Source: Enoplosus armatus
Lineage: Eukaryota; Chordata; Actinopteri; Centrarchiformes; Enoplosidae
Assembly: GCF_043641665.1 (NCBI RefSeq)
Contig: NC_092194.1
Span: 11,881,298-11,945,297, forward strand
DNA: 64,000 nucleotides
Direction of reading: 5' to 3'
A program made the position numbers and the translations under genes. The notes beneath the pieces were generated by a model. That model searched no databases. It was not told where the DNA came from and saw only the letters and a list, made by a program, of their open reading frames with translations. Positions 12,648-24,629 of this stretch are shown here, piece by piece (within the stretch, counting starts at the first letter, position 1; each line of letters opens with the position of its first letter).

Positions 12648-13245
12648 AACACACACAGCTCAGTACAATGCACTACAACAAGGCAGCAGATCCTCTCTCA
12701 CAGTAAATCAAGAAATGTTTCACTGTAATAGCTGTACTTTGTAATAGCCATCGCAGTGGAATAACTCTGATTTAATCTAGCCAGCAATCAATATTTTTTG
12801 ACTGCTATGATTGATGAGTATTAAGTAGGACTATTAACAGAGTGGAAAAAAAAAGTGTCCAAGTCTGAATCCCACTGCCTGCCGCTCAGTCAAAGCACTA
12901 ATGTGAAAGGGTATAATTTGTCAGCTAATTCTCAAATAGGTTTAGAACTGTGGACATATTTTCTTAATGAATATGTGAATTAGTTGTGCATTGATTTCTA
13001 TTGTGTGGGAAAATGGGAAATGTATAAAGAACTGTCTGCACAGACGCCTGCAGACACACTTCATTGACGTTTCACTTGGAGACTACGAGAAATATTGCAT
13101 ATGCTGAAACCAGCAAATTGTGTATTTAAAGCCTCTGGTGAATCAAGGTCACGGCAGTGACCCTTTTAGTAGTAGCCTATCATACATTTAGCAGAGCAGG
13201 GGATCATTTCAAACTGTCCTCCATCACATTATGACAGATCTTAAT
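11640..13245. other. Noncoding spacer with poly-T and (CA)n
   Basis: An 18-bp poly-T (11800-11817) and a (CA)n array are the only clear features. The block at 11930-12080 is more GC-balanced and repeat-free, with E-box-like CAGCTG/CACCTG words, and could be a weak conserved-element candidate. The reading frames present are not protein-like. Confidence 0.5.
12614..12657. repeat. (CA)n microsatellite
   Basis: About 13 pure CA units (12614-12640), then an imperfect AAACACAAACACACACA extension. Ordinary fish dinucleotide repeat. Confidence 0.95.
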
Positions 13246-13249
13246 TGAC

Positions 13250-13460
13250 TACCGATACAGCTTTGCTGAGTTGACGGAAAAATCGGATTTTAATCTAATC
13301 ACTGCAATATACCTGATTGGCTCCTAGCAACACTCTGGCATATTAAAAGATTTGCATTGCAGAAATGGGTCAGAGAGCTTGTGAACAACTAAAGCCTACA
13401 CACCGTATATCAGGTTCCCAAATGAATTCATTATGGCTTTTATATCACATTATAGACACT
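13250..13460. promoter_or_regulatory. Candidate conserved noncoding block
   Basis: Repeat-free sequence carrying TTAATTGA, GGATTTTAATCTAATC, CCTGATTGG and an octamer ATTTGCAT at 13350-13357. No open frame spans it. The motif density suggests an enhancer-type element; this is inference without alignment. Confidence 0.3.
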
Positions 13461-15100
13461 CTCTGAGCAAAATGTGTCTTCATGCGCACATTCAATGTAT
13501 GCTAATCAATAGGGTTTCCTTATTTTACAATGTTCTTGTAGTTAGCCTCCACCACTTTAGGGTTTACTGAAATTATGCCCCTGCTGCTGGAAAACCATCT
13601 TTCATACACTTTATAATGCAAACATTTGGAGAAACAGACAAGTTTGAAAGTTTAAAGCATTGAACTTCAGTTACCCTCTCACTATGCTTTCCTCCAGCAG
13701 TCTCTCTACAATGTGCCTCTTTTTCGTTCTTGCTTTTCCTACCACACCGAGACAATTTTCAGTCAGTCAGTCTTCCCAGGTTTATCACTGAACCACATCA
13801 TTAAGAAGTGCCCCATGGATCCCTGTCTAAGCTGCACGTCGACTAGCTGCCGTCAGCTCCCTGGATAAAAAGCCCAAGGCTGGGCAGACTGACATTCCCC
13901 TGCACAAAGGTAAATGATGGCACAGAGGATGGTGGTCCAGAGTCCCCTCAGTGGTCTTGGGGGAAAAGACAGAGAAGGAGAATGATGATAGATTGCACAG
14001 AGAGTGGGCTGAGCGGATGGATCGGGCCTCTCGTACCCAAAGAGCACCATCTGCTGTCAGTTCGGGTGACTCATTCAACTGCGCTGACATGTGCATGTAA
14101 AGGAGCACGCTGAGAACACATCAGACTGCCGTCAGGCGCACCGATGATGGGCTGAATATGAAAGAGAAACAGAGAGAGGAGGGTTTGGAGGGACAGCACT
14201 GTGGAAAGAGACAGGTGGGGTACTGAAAGCGCCATCTCTTTTATCTTCACAGAAAAAGTTTGCATTAATCCAAACAAACAGACTTTCTTTTTTTTTTATA
14301 ATAAATGTTTGTTTTATTTTTGAGATGCTTTCCGATCGTGTTTTTGCTGCATGCTGCTTTAAAGTTCATTTGTCTTAACAAAACAATTTCAAAGCAAAAT
14401 GCAAATAGAGAAAGGCACAGTAGAAACATATCTTTGATACAACCAGCATTCACGTACATGAAAGCAAAATGAAGCTGTTATAATGCACTGTAACATTAAT
14501 ATCCACCATGAGTTTTGAGTCTGAGCTCTTAACATTTCCCCTAGTGTAAAAGAATACTCCATACACATCCTTCCCAAGCAGTGTGTGCTTGCCTTATACT
14601 GGCAATATTTCATCCGTAGAACCCCATGTGTACTACTAGAGTGAAATAACAGGATAGCTAAGGGGCGAGAAGCCAGTCCTGTGCCGGTATCAAATGACCG
14701 TGTCTGGCCCTCTTAAAACAATGAGCTGTTTATGGTCAATTTTAACAAGCTAAAGTACTTCTGACTGCTGCATTCTCCTGAAAACCCATACTGTTTGGAG
14801 CATTGGAGAGGAAAGAATAGCACAAGATGGCCTAGTGTCATTGGAAAGGCCCACAAGCACATAAAACACATAATGCTGCCTGCTGGACATCCCTTTTTAA
14901 ATATATGGGAATGACTATTGAGTGACAACTACAGTACCAATCGTCTCATTTCCCATAACATTCCCTTAAAAACATGGTCTTATTTCTTAATAAAAACCTG
15001 AATTCCCCTGGAGGGGCCACAATTACATATTTCTGGGATGAGGTGCCAAGTCAGGATCAAAGTCAGGGTCTTGTCATCTCCAATTTCATTTCAGGGGTCC
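13460..15100. other. Noncoding spacer
   Basis: Unique sequence with overlapping minus-strand frames at 13827-14108 that do not resemble any family. An octamer ATGCAAAT occurs at 14399-14406. A short T-tract lies near 14288-14297. Nothing else is seen. Confidence 0.55.
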
Positions 15101-15104
15101 AGAG

Positions 15105-15500
15105 GAACCTAATTGTCAATAAGGTGCAGCTGCATTGACACCTGTGACACTGCGCTGGTTTGCCTCAGACGCCCAGCCTCTCGCTCTGCCCACTGGAGAG
15201 AGAGTCTCGAGCACGACTGTCTCCGGGAGTGACGGGGCATGCCAATACTAAAAAGGTCGCAATTTATGAAAGGCCATGACATCAAAGCGCTGATCAATAG
15301 CTTTCCATAGGCCTCAAACGCAGCGGCGAGATTGATTCTATAGGTGATATTGTTACTGGAGATCTGCGGACGTGCTGGAAGTGTCAAAAGGGGACACATG
15401 CTCAAGTTCAAAACAGGCGATTCTATAGGATTTGCGTCAGTCAGACTAGGTGGTTGGACAGTGATGGGAGACCCCACTGACCCCACAGGGTGATGCACAC
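15105..15500. promoter_or_regulatory. Candidate conserved noncoding block
   Basis: This repeat-free block has balanced composition and contains CATCAAAGCGCTGATCAATAG (15280-15300) and GAGATTGATTCTATAGG words. A 129-codon minus-strand frame covers it, but I recognise no domain, signal peptide or family in it. Such long accidental openness is common in conserved GC-balanced DNA. A small lineage-specific exon cannot be excluded; a cis-regulatory element is more likely. Confidence 0.3.
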
Positions 15501-15539
15501 TTGTCAGTGTGAGACAGGTTTAAAGTGCACTACAGGGGG

Positions 15540-16800
15540 AATATTATATTATGGTGAATAGCCGCCTTGCTGGCCAGCAGCAATCAAACAGCCTCTCACG
15601 GCTAAGACCATTTTATTACGCCCGCACAGCCTTACGACAGTGTAAGGGATGGATGGATGTATGGGATTCTTATGAGATGATCCAGACAGGTCTACCCAAA
15701 GGGAGGTGGAGTACATTAGTGTACATCAATGCCAGAGGAGGAGAAATTACTGTGTAGACCCCCACACACTGTGTTATGCATATAAGAACACTCTCCTGAG
15801 CTTGAGAGGGACTTAAGAAGCCTGAGATCACATCCAGCAACAAAGATATAAACATAATAAACTGAGAATATAAATAATATCAAAAAATAAGTAGCTGTTT
15901 GTCTTATGCATTATGGATATTTCCAGAGCTTGACCTGGATAACAAATGCAAAAAGGCTGTTCACAATTTTGTTTTGCTTTGTTTTTTTGCCTTCTTTTTC
16001 TTTTCCTTTCTTTGAATGTTAACCATATGGATTCCTGCTGAAGGAAGTCACATCCAAAACAAAAGACCACACACTAATGCAGGCAGACATTATGCAGTAT
16101 ATGTCATTACTCATAAGTATGTATACACACACACACATACACATAGATGCAAACACAAATGCACACCATACACAACCACCACTACCTCCCTTTTATGATC
16201 TAGATATGTAGTTAGACCAGTGTCACTGTCTTTACAAAAACAGTGACAGAAACACTAAAACAATGTCTGGGATGGACAGGAAGACTCCAAGGCATCATGA
16301 ATAAATAATAATTCTCCAAAAGCAAGCACTCCTTTGTATTGTGATGTATTTGTCGATGCTGGCAGAAGCACAAGGATGTGGGTGCAGGGCCGGCGAGCAA
16401 GCAAATAAATAAATAAGTAACATGTTCAAAAAGTGCAAGCTGTTGTTAAGTCTGTGTGACATACAAGCCGTGTCCAGTGTTTGCATTGCCACAGCACTGC
16501 ACATTTAGGTCTGTTATTCTTTCTCTTCACTCACTTTGTTTTTTCTTTACAAATTCTGTCTGTTTCCTCAGATTTACTTTATTATTTAACAGCATAAGGT
16601 GCATAAATCAAAAGAATGGAGGGTGTTATACTTAACAATAAAACAATACATTTGATTGACTTGACAGCTAACACTCTTACCCATCAGCAAGATAGGAAAT
16701 CTTTCATTTTTGATAAATTACAGTGTGATTATAAATAAATAAACAAGACTGATGATGTGGAATAAATCCAATTTACCATGCAGAAGATAATCAATACATT
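15540..16800. other. Noncoding spacer with short (CA)n
   Basis: Holds a short, interrupted (CA)n at about 16125-16143, an AAAT-type run near 16402-16419 and AT-rich sequence at 16560-16800. No exon or family repeat is recognised. Confidence 0.55.
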
Positions 16801-16829
16801 AACCTGGAATCCCAAGCTAAAGCACCTTT

Positions 16830-17070
16830 AGTCGACAGTACAGTATGTGCTTGTTGACTTTAATTGCAACAGTGTTGGATGCTGAAGCCGTGGGCAGACA
16901 ATTGATAGTAGCCATTAGCAAATGATTAGGTGGACAGAGATGAACTCTCCCACATTGATTTGGCTGGCTTACATTTCCGACTTTTGCAGGAGAATAAATA
17001 AATTCACTTGCAAATCTATAATGCATGACTTTATATTCATAATTTCCACCGGAGAGGCTCCTTGGCTCCC
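16830..17070. promoter_or_regulatory. Candidate conserved noncoding block
   Basis: Repeat-free, with TTTAATTGC, CAATTGATAG, CCATTAGCAAATGATTAGG, ACATTGATTTGG and TTTATATTCATAATT. Frames are open on both strands across part of it but are not protein-like. The homeodomain-word density marks it as a possible enhancer; conservation is untested. Confidence 0.3.
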
Positions 17071-17099
17071 TGCTTTCCATCGTGTACACAGAGAGGCTG

Positions 17100-20000
17100 G
17101 CAGCTCGCTGAAATCATGCGTCCGCGGTGTCTGGTTTGTGCCAAATCACAACTGTTTATTCAGCCAAATACAGCCTTATAAAAGGTATTGCTGTGAAGAT
17201 TTATAATGAGTCTGAGATTGTGAAGTGAAACCACAGGCTTCCCTTCATAGCTGCTTTCTAGACATGGAGAACCCTCCAACATATCAAAGACGTTCTTTAT
17301 CATTTCCAATTATTGAGAAATATTGTCATTTGAGCCATCTGAACCACCAAGTCTAATTTGTTTACTTCAAGTGCCTTGGAAGCCTCTTTAATGTTTCAAA
17401 TGAGATCCATTCCCTGTGGGTTGTCTACTGCCCTGAAAACAAATGACAGATTGCACAGGAGAAGTCCTAACTTTTCAACAATAACAGACACATAATGCTC
17501 CTTTCTTCCCATTGAGACGCTGCGCACTGCCAAGTATTTTACCTCACCATCTCTACATGGTTGCTTTTCTTCAAACCCAGCGTTTGTTTCAACCACATAA
17601 GGTCTCAATCAAAGCGGGGCTGTTCTGCTGAAAAGTTGAGTGTTAGATGTTGAAGGTGACTGAATTACTATACGAGTATGTTCACCTTCAAATTTCCAAC
17701 ACTGAACTCACCAGTGACTGTGCTTGGGTTGCTTGTCCATGTTCTAGGGTGCATGGGTAGGCAGTAATCAAATAGAGGGGAACTGAGCGTATGGTGTCCT
17801 CAAACCTAATTTGGCTGCTTGCAGCTCTGACCCCTTGACCTTTGACATTCCAACCCGGCTGGTGAGGGTACCGAATCATTTATTTACTTTGTCAAGACAT
17901 AAGCCAGACGAGGGGATTTCAGCCTTATGGCAAGAATCTGTGGAACTCAAAACACAAATAAAAGCCAGATTAAAATGTAAACAGCGAAGGCCATCTAATG
18001 CATGACCTCGCAATAACAGGCCGGCCCTTTGGAGTAATAATCAGTATTGATTCCCAAGAAACATCTTCAAGCATTAAGCCAGTCATTTTGTTGATACCCA
18101 TTGAGCCTGATCAATTAGATCAATTATTTAGACAATAACTTCCAGTGGCAGCAAATACTCGTCAATAAGAAGTGTTCAACCGCAGAGAGGACAGAGCCTG
18201 TTGGGGCTAATATATGTATGTATCAATACCTGAGCCATTTCTTCTTGCATGTTCTGTTGTGTTCAACAAATGGCATTAATCGAGGATCATTCAGGGGTCA
18301 AACGTGAAAAGGAGAGGACAGAAACCTGAGAGAGCACTTATGACAGACCTTAATGACAAAAAAAGTAGCAGGCTACTCTCTCTCTCTCTCTCTCTTCCCC
18401 TCTTTCTCTTTAAAGCTTCTTTGCCTTTGCTAGTTTCTAACCATGTCTCTAGAGGATTATGCAACAGTGGCTTGCCACATATCTTTTTCCAGGGCTATAC
18501 TTGTGTAGCTCCACTTACCCTTTACACAAACTCTCAAGGCACACCCAACATTAAAAACTAGTTTTTTGGAAGTTAACAGTGCCTTAGTACAAGCTATTCA
18601 TCTCCAGCCCTCTTGTTCTCCTGCTGCGCACTCACTGCTTCTTCAACAGTCAGCCTGCAGCATATCCACATGTGCTGCTCAACTGCTGCTCGGCTGGATT
18701 CCCCCTCCTCTCCCTCAAGCCCTCTCCTAAAATAGACCCATTGCTGGGCCTCTGAACGTTTGGCTGTTTCCTTCCTCCCATCTTGTCCACGCCTGTTAGA
18801 GGGTTACAGCTGCTCTCTTGCTGACCACAGTTTCCATTGCTCATCACTGTTTAACTCCCAGACCCCTTCTGGAGTCCATTACCAAGGCTAACTTTCCCAG
18901 ATTTAGCACCGCTATGACCTGCAGCAGCCAAAACAACAGCAGTTTGAATGCGCTGAATGCTGAATGGGCTGTTCTGACTGTGTATAGTCCAATGCTGCAA
19001 AGAAATGAGGCCTTTGTTTATCAAAAGTATATTTCAAGGATGCCCTCTGTACAAACTGTCTGAGTCTAGACAGTCTTGTCTGTGTTTGATGCAGACGTTT
19101 TGAGAAAGAATGAGTGCAGCAAAGATGTCTTTGATTGAGACTGTACTCCAAGTGAGTGGATGATGGGATCACTGCCATTTATTTCTTTTAACTGCATCCA
19201 TGGTTACTCCAACTTATTGGTGGTTCATCCATTTCCATCCATATTTAAGAGCCACACTGTTTGAAACTCACACCAATCACAAATGGAAAGAAAATATGCT
19301 CCCAACTTAACCCCAAGCACAGTTTGAAGTTCCCAGTGAGCCTTGTGTTTGTCAGTCCCATCCCTTTATAGTTATTGAAATGACAAGAATTCAAAACACA
19401 TTGCCAAATTGCAAAGGGCTCATCAGCACTTTCAGTATGTTGTGCTAGCTTGAGTTTTAGTATTCACAGCACAAAAGCAAATCTAAACTCTAAGTAATGC
19501 ATACTGGATGAGGCGTTGCTGATGGTCAATAGATTTGCCACCCCGACCTACACCACTGTCTCTGTTTGTTTCCATTACAAACCAATTCTTATCATGCATA
19601 ATGCATTTCTAAAATCACTCTGTCATTAATTCATCAAAAAGTGAAAGAGAGAGGGACGATGAGAGGAGCACAAAAGAGAGAGAGAAGCCGGAACAGATTC
19701 ATGCAGCTAGATTATGCGTCCCTGAAAAAGCTTATGGGAGAGACAATGAGTCTTGAGATGCAACGCTACAGTATTTTTGTTTCACATGATAGGCTTATTA
19801 ATCACAGTAATGAATCATGAGACGCTTTGCAGAACAGTGGAATCAGGGGTAAACAAATGCAGATGATAAGCCGAGGATAAGGCTCGCTCAGACAAAACGC
19901 AAGAAGGGGAGACAGAGAGAAGAAGAAGGAAAACAATGTTGGAAGGACTGGGGTGACTTAGTCTCACATGCTGAAAATCCAGCCTTTCAATTTACATCTC

Positions 20001-20380
20001 TTTGTTTGCGCCATCTTTATCGCCTTGTTTGCTTGTTTGTTTGTTTGTTCACTTATTCATTTGATGACTTGCTTTATAATATGGTAAAAAGCTAGTTGTG
20101 CATCTAAGTAATTACACTGTAATTGATGAGCTAATAGACATGTAAATTATGCAGTAGTGTGTCGGCGGCAGAGTAGAAAGAGTGGAGTGTGTTGTATAAT
20201 TACAAACTCCAGCTGCCACGCTCCTGTACAGGAGTCATAAATTAAGCACACAAAATTTGAATAACTAAGATTGGAGAAATTTTGCACTGTACCGTATGGC
20301 ACTGATATTCCATGTGGTTCCTATATGCTGGGGTGTCTTTTGCAAACACACTGGTCACCTTTACAAGGTGCAGAACCATG
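17100..20380. other. Noncoding spacer
   Basis: No exon is recognised. Small features: two abutting copies of GATCAATTA at 18109-18126, a (CT)n array at 18376, a purine-rich AGAGAG patch at about 19640-19690, a TTATCGC word at 20017-20023 and a (TTTG)n run at about 20032-20049. The rest is unique, AT-leaning DNA. Confidence 0.55.
18376..18395. repeat. Short (CT)n microsatellite
   Basis: Ten CT units, followed by a pyrimidine-rich CCCCTCTTTCTCTTT extension to about 18412. Confidence 0.9.
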
Positions 20381-20385
20381 TGGTC

Positions 20386-20515
20386 CGGTGTAGTTTAGTT
20401 GATAATGCATGTGGCTGTCATGGGTTAGGAGTTCAATTCCCAGTGGGGTCACAAAAATGCACTCACATCACAGTAAGGTCCTTTGGGTAAAGCCATCTGC
20501 AAACAGCATGTAGGC
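20386..20515 (+). mobile_element. tRNA-derived SINE remnant
   Basis: The head resembles a Pol III tRNA promoter. The box-A-like TAGTTTAGTTGA begins near 20391, and a box-B-like AGTTCAATTCC lies at 20430-20440, about 30 bp later. It continues into a CACAAAAATGC linker and then CTTTGGGTAAAGCCATCTGCAAA (20481-20503). That last word resembles the CTTTGGATAAAAGCGTCTGC motif common near the 3' end of fish SINEs. Several substitutions and the short tail show an old, inactive copy. It is not a functional tRNA gene. Confidence 0.7.
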
Positions 20516-23500
20516 CTATTTTACTGCTTTACCTGCTGCACGAGCATGGTGTTTAGATCTCCCTTTTCAGTAGTATTTGAGCACAAATGAAGCTCGTACC
20601 TGAACTGTACACGTGATTTAAATACTACTGGCTTTTAATGGTCTGCTGTCGTATGTACCGTTAGATACTTTTGCAATATAACCAGCTTGAGACATGTTTA
20701 AAGAGGCCACAAAAGTATTGAAGCAATTCATCTTGTTTCTGTGCACAACCTAACCCGCATCCCCTTTGCTTTCTTTTCACAGTGAGATGTACATTGGCTC
20801 CCAAAAGAAGGACCAGGCTGCACTGTTTGTATTTACAATATGAAAAGCTGCAGACCTGTTGGTGGCACTGAAAGAGAGAGGCACGATTATAACCATGGCA
20901 TCAGAGGAGTCATCGGTACAGGCTGACAGCTTGTAGAGCCCTCGCGCTATCTGTTACTCGTACTGTCGCGGTCTTCCTCTGTGCTCCTGTACGTAATTAC
21001 AGTGGTTAATCTTCTGGTTCTCCCCTGTCTCCTGCCCACTCTCTGCCTTCCTCATTAGCCCTCCCTTGCCCACCTGAGATTTTTGTCTTCTTCCTCTCCA
21101 ATTTTTACTCTGGTGGTAGCAGAGTAGTCCAATCAGAGTTGCCATTGTTTATTGTGATAAGTTGGGATAATGAACAAATGACCTGCCACCTGGAGCACTT
21201 AGAGCTTGGTGTTAAACTCGGGTTATAAAAACCTCTTCCAGCTCTATTGATTTACTGGCAACATTTGATTGTACCCACGGGGCAGGGGGCCTGCAAGGCT
21301 GCACAGAGCTCTTACTGTTTTACAGTCCTTATTACACCAAACAAATAAATCTCCTGACCATTAATTCACTGGCTGTGCCCTCACTCTCCAGACTGATAGG
21401 CCAAAAATCAGAACAGATTCAGGCTGCTTGGCAGACTCAGCCAGATAACTAGGTAGTTAGAGGCAATGTTTCTTTTCTATGTGCCCCATTCCATATTGCA
21501 TTAGCAGACCGCAGACAACTTTGAGTGTTCTCGGAAGATTTTATGATCGCTCAGGACAAATACATGAGGAAATGATTTGACTTGGGCTATCCTGTTTTTG
21601 CAAACAACGGTCATTATTTCAATATCCTGTGAGGCTCTTTTATGATGCCCCTGCGGTGCTTCTTTGGCTGCTCCTCCTCTATATACCGAACAGGGACGTG
21701 GCACCTCATGGTTAACAAAAGTCAACCACAGGGAGAGTCAGACCAGCCTGATTTTTACAACGGAAAGCAATTGTAAATACTCAGGGGGCCCGACAAATGG
21801 AACTGAGAAGAGTGTTGCACTGGTCCCAGACCAAAGGCTAAATCAGCGATACATTCAGCCCGGATGGTAATTTGAGAATGAGGCAATCCTCTTGTAAAAC
21901 ATTAATAAAGGGCTGTCCAATAAAATCCGCTCCACCAATTAATGATTTTAACCTTAGTGTTTGTTGGAATACGCAGGTTGATGAGGATCTTGCCTCATCT
22001 GCACTGAAAAAAAAGCTGCAGACTGTAATGCTGCTGTAAAATTGGTGATGTTAATTATTTATGGGAATAGACACGTTTGTGCACCTTCTAACTCTTTCAC
22101 ACACACACACACACACACAGGTTATACCCCAACACAACCCCTCTAGACCTCAAAATGAGAGTATACAGTACTGTGCCAGAATGATGAATAAACTGCGACA
22201 TGAGAAGATGAAAGATTCCCTGATTAGTTCTTGCCAACATGTTTACCAAAGTCTGAATCACTACCATACCCGCTGATTGTAGACTTATGTAATGTAGGTT
22301 CAAATACACTTTCCATCCTGCCCACTGGTTTCCCTGTGGAAACTGACGTATAATTGTCAGCATATGTGCAGCATACACACATTCTGTAGCTTCACTCACA
22401 TAAGATACACACACACACAGCAAGTGGAGAATCCTCAGAGTGATGTCACCTTCAAACGAAAGACGAAAAGCTGCCAAAACCAAACTAAACTCAATGACTG
22501 GCTTTGATTAAACAGCTTGGTTAGCACACACAAACACACTGAGTAAACACATTCACACACATGCATTTACCCCAATGGATACACAGCATGCATTACTAGG
22601 AAGCAGTCCCATTCGGTTCTGATTTCTTCATCATCCAACAGAGACCTGTCCTGCAAGAGAGCGATGCCTGCTTATCATGCAGGACTCACCAGGCCACAGC
22701 ATGAAGGTGGCTTTGAACACTTAAGCTCTACCGGATATACACAGGCTTCAGTACCTGGAAGATACAGGAGATGTTGGCTCACAGATACCTCCGACTCCAA
22801 CTGAAGAATAAATCGTTTTCCCTCGTGGCCAAACATGGCATGTAAATATTCATACACATACATGAGTGGAGTTATGATCAGTCAGCATTCAATGCAAACA
22901 TTTACAGACAGCATAATCCATCCAAACCTTTCAGAGACTCAGACCAGATCAAAAGTACCAAAAGTAGGTCTCCTCCTGCACTACACACCACCTGGGATTG
23001 CTGCCATTATGATGTGCTTAGTCAGGGCACTCTAGTCGCTGGATAAAAGACAAGACCACCAGACAGCTAACCAGCTAATCTGCCGAATATTCTGTTAATC
23101 TGACAGGCCGTGTTGAATAATGAATATGTACATTATCACAGAGGGAGGTATCACAAGGGACGCAGTGGATCACTTTCCATGTGGTAGGTGGACATGGCAT
23201 GCCTGTTATCAGCGTGATTTCTAATGAGTTAATTCACAGGTGAGCTTACGTGTAGCGAGCCACGTGTGTGTGAGTGTCTAATTACAACAAAGGTGAAGCT
23301 CTCTTGATCAAGAACACGCAGTGCTTTTGAATTTACTAGAGACGATGCTTTCAAATACAGTAAGGTAGCAAGCACAGGGCTCATACATTACATGTTTAAA
23401 AAAGGGTAACCTCTAATCGACGTGTATGCTTGTGTAGGTGCATATGTTCAGGCCATTAATGCAGCTCTGAATCTGCCAACTGTCTAATCACCAATCTAGA

Positions 23501-23930
23501 ACAATATGACCCATGAATGATAAATGAAAGCATGCATGCTGCCATGACAAAAGACCTCGTCTTGTCAGTTGTAACAGCAGTAAATGACTCTCCAGTCTGA
23601 GACGGTTGTCCCAGTGATTTACATCAGCTCTTTCTAGGGCAGAGATTTAAATTAAATGCACATTTGATTGTTTATGTATTGATAATTGGAGATCTTTTAT
23701 TGAGCTCAGTTAGAAAACATCCCGTATAGAACGTGACATTTTACAGTCCCAGTTTCGAAAGTTCACACTGAACACCAGACAACAAGGTGTCTACATCCAG
23801 GACCTATTTCCATACATTTCTTTTTATCCTGATGCCCCTTCCCCCCTTATTGGCCCCCATTTCATTCCATTTCCTTCAGGGACTTGGGCCTGGCTTTACC
23901 TTTCAACCATGACACGCTACCTGTCACAGC
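20516..23930. other. Noncoding spacer
   Basis: Mostly unique sequence. It includes a (CA)n array at 22098, shorter CA-rich patches at 22377-22420 and 22525-22560, and an AT-rich stretch at 23640-23720. The 128-codon minus-strand frame at 22097-22483 begins in one CA patch and ends in another, and is not a gene. Nothing else is recognised. Confidence 0.55.
22098..22119. repeat. (CA)n microsatellite
   Basis: Eleven CA units, uninterrupted. Confidence 0.95.
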
Positions 23931-23934
23931 GTAG

Positions 23935-23935
<1 letters not shown>

Positions 23936-23968
<33 letters not shown>
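23936..23968. repeat. (AC)n microsatellite
   Basis: About 16 uninterrupted AC units. It faces the complementary (TG)n array that starts 160 bp downstream. Confidence 0.97.
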
Positions 23969-23969
<1 letters not shown>

Positions 23970-24127
23970 CCCTGAGCGTGGTGCAAGAGGCATGTGACAT
24001 CTGTTCTCTCTCCGGTGGGCTCCTCATGTCCTCGACCTCATCCACATCGTTTCTGAGCACCTGGGAGGGAGGAGGGGAGGCTGTATGACAAGGGGACATA
24101 GTAAAGAAAAAGGGGATGAAAGGGGTC

Positions 24128-24128
<1 letters not shown>

Positions 24129-24165
<37 letters not shown>
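24129..24165. repeat. (TG)n microsatellite
   Basis: About 18 TG units, then GTTTGTTAGAGGG and a G-rich GGTGGTGGGTGGGG stretch to about 24188. It is the reverse complement of the array at 23936-23968. Confidence 0.97.
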
Positions 24166-24168
<3 letters not shown>

Positions 24169-24481
24169 TTAGAGGGTGGTGGGTGGGGTTATAGAGAGAG
24201 AGCAGTCGACCACATCATCAGTCAAGACTGCCACCATCCTTCCTCCCGCCATCACTAACTTTTCCCTCCATGACCTTGACCTGAGTTTGGTGCTTTTTGA
24301 CAGCATAGGTCCTTGTTGACACCAGCTGTGACTACACACTGTGCCAGATGCACAGAATGTAGGCTACAGTGAGGTTGAAAAATCAAAGCGTGGAGTGGCA
24401 CGCACATTGAAGAATAGTGGGGCAGTTCAGTGACCTCAGTGCTTCAGATAGTCTGATATGTAGTAAAATGGATAGCCTTGC

Positions 24482-24625
24482 AGACTTAGTGGTTTGAGAA
24501 GTGGGGGCAAGCTAGAAACATCAGAGCAGGGAAAGTAAATGCACACTCCCAAATAGCTACTATGGTAGTGCCCTTGAGCAACATAACTGCTTGAGTCATA
24601 ATGCTTAACTGTTCACCACTGAAGC
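24482..24625 (+). mobile_element. Degenerate tRNA-type SINE
   Basis: The order of motifs is that of a common fish SINE: a head (CTTAGTGGTTTGAGAAGTGGG) with a box-A-like word, then AATGCACACTCCCAAATAGC and TACTATGGTAGTGCCCTTGAGC. The CCCTTGAGCAA word is the core of the conserved central part shared by several fish SINE families. The box B region between head and core appears deleted or heavily mutated, so this copy should be dead. The 3' limit is uncertain. Confidence 0.55.
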
Positions 24626-24629
24626 CAGT

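Noticed and set aside
20386..20445. Possible tRNA gene
   Set aside because: It has A- and B-box-like words but no foldable acceptor and anticodon arms, and it continues into SINE sequence.
22160..22175. TACAGTACTGTG resembling miR-101
   Set aside because: The match stops after about 12 bases and no complementary arm lies nearby.
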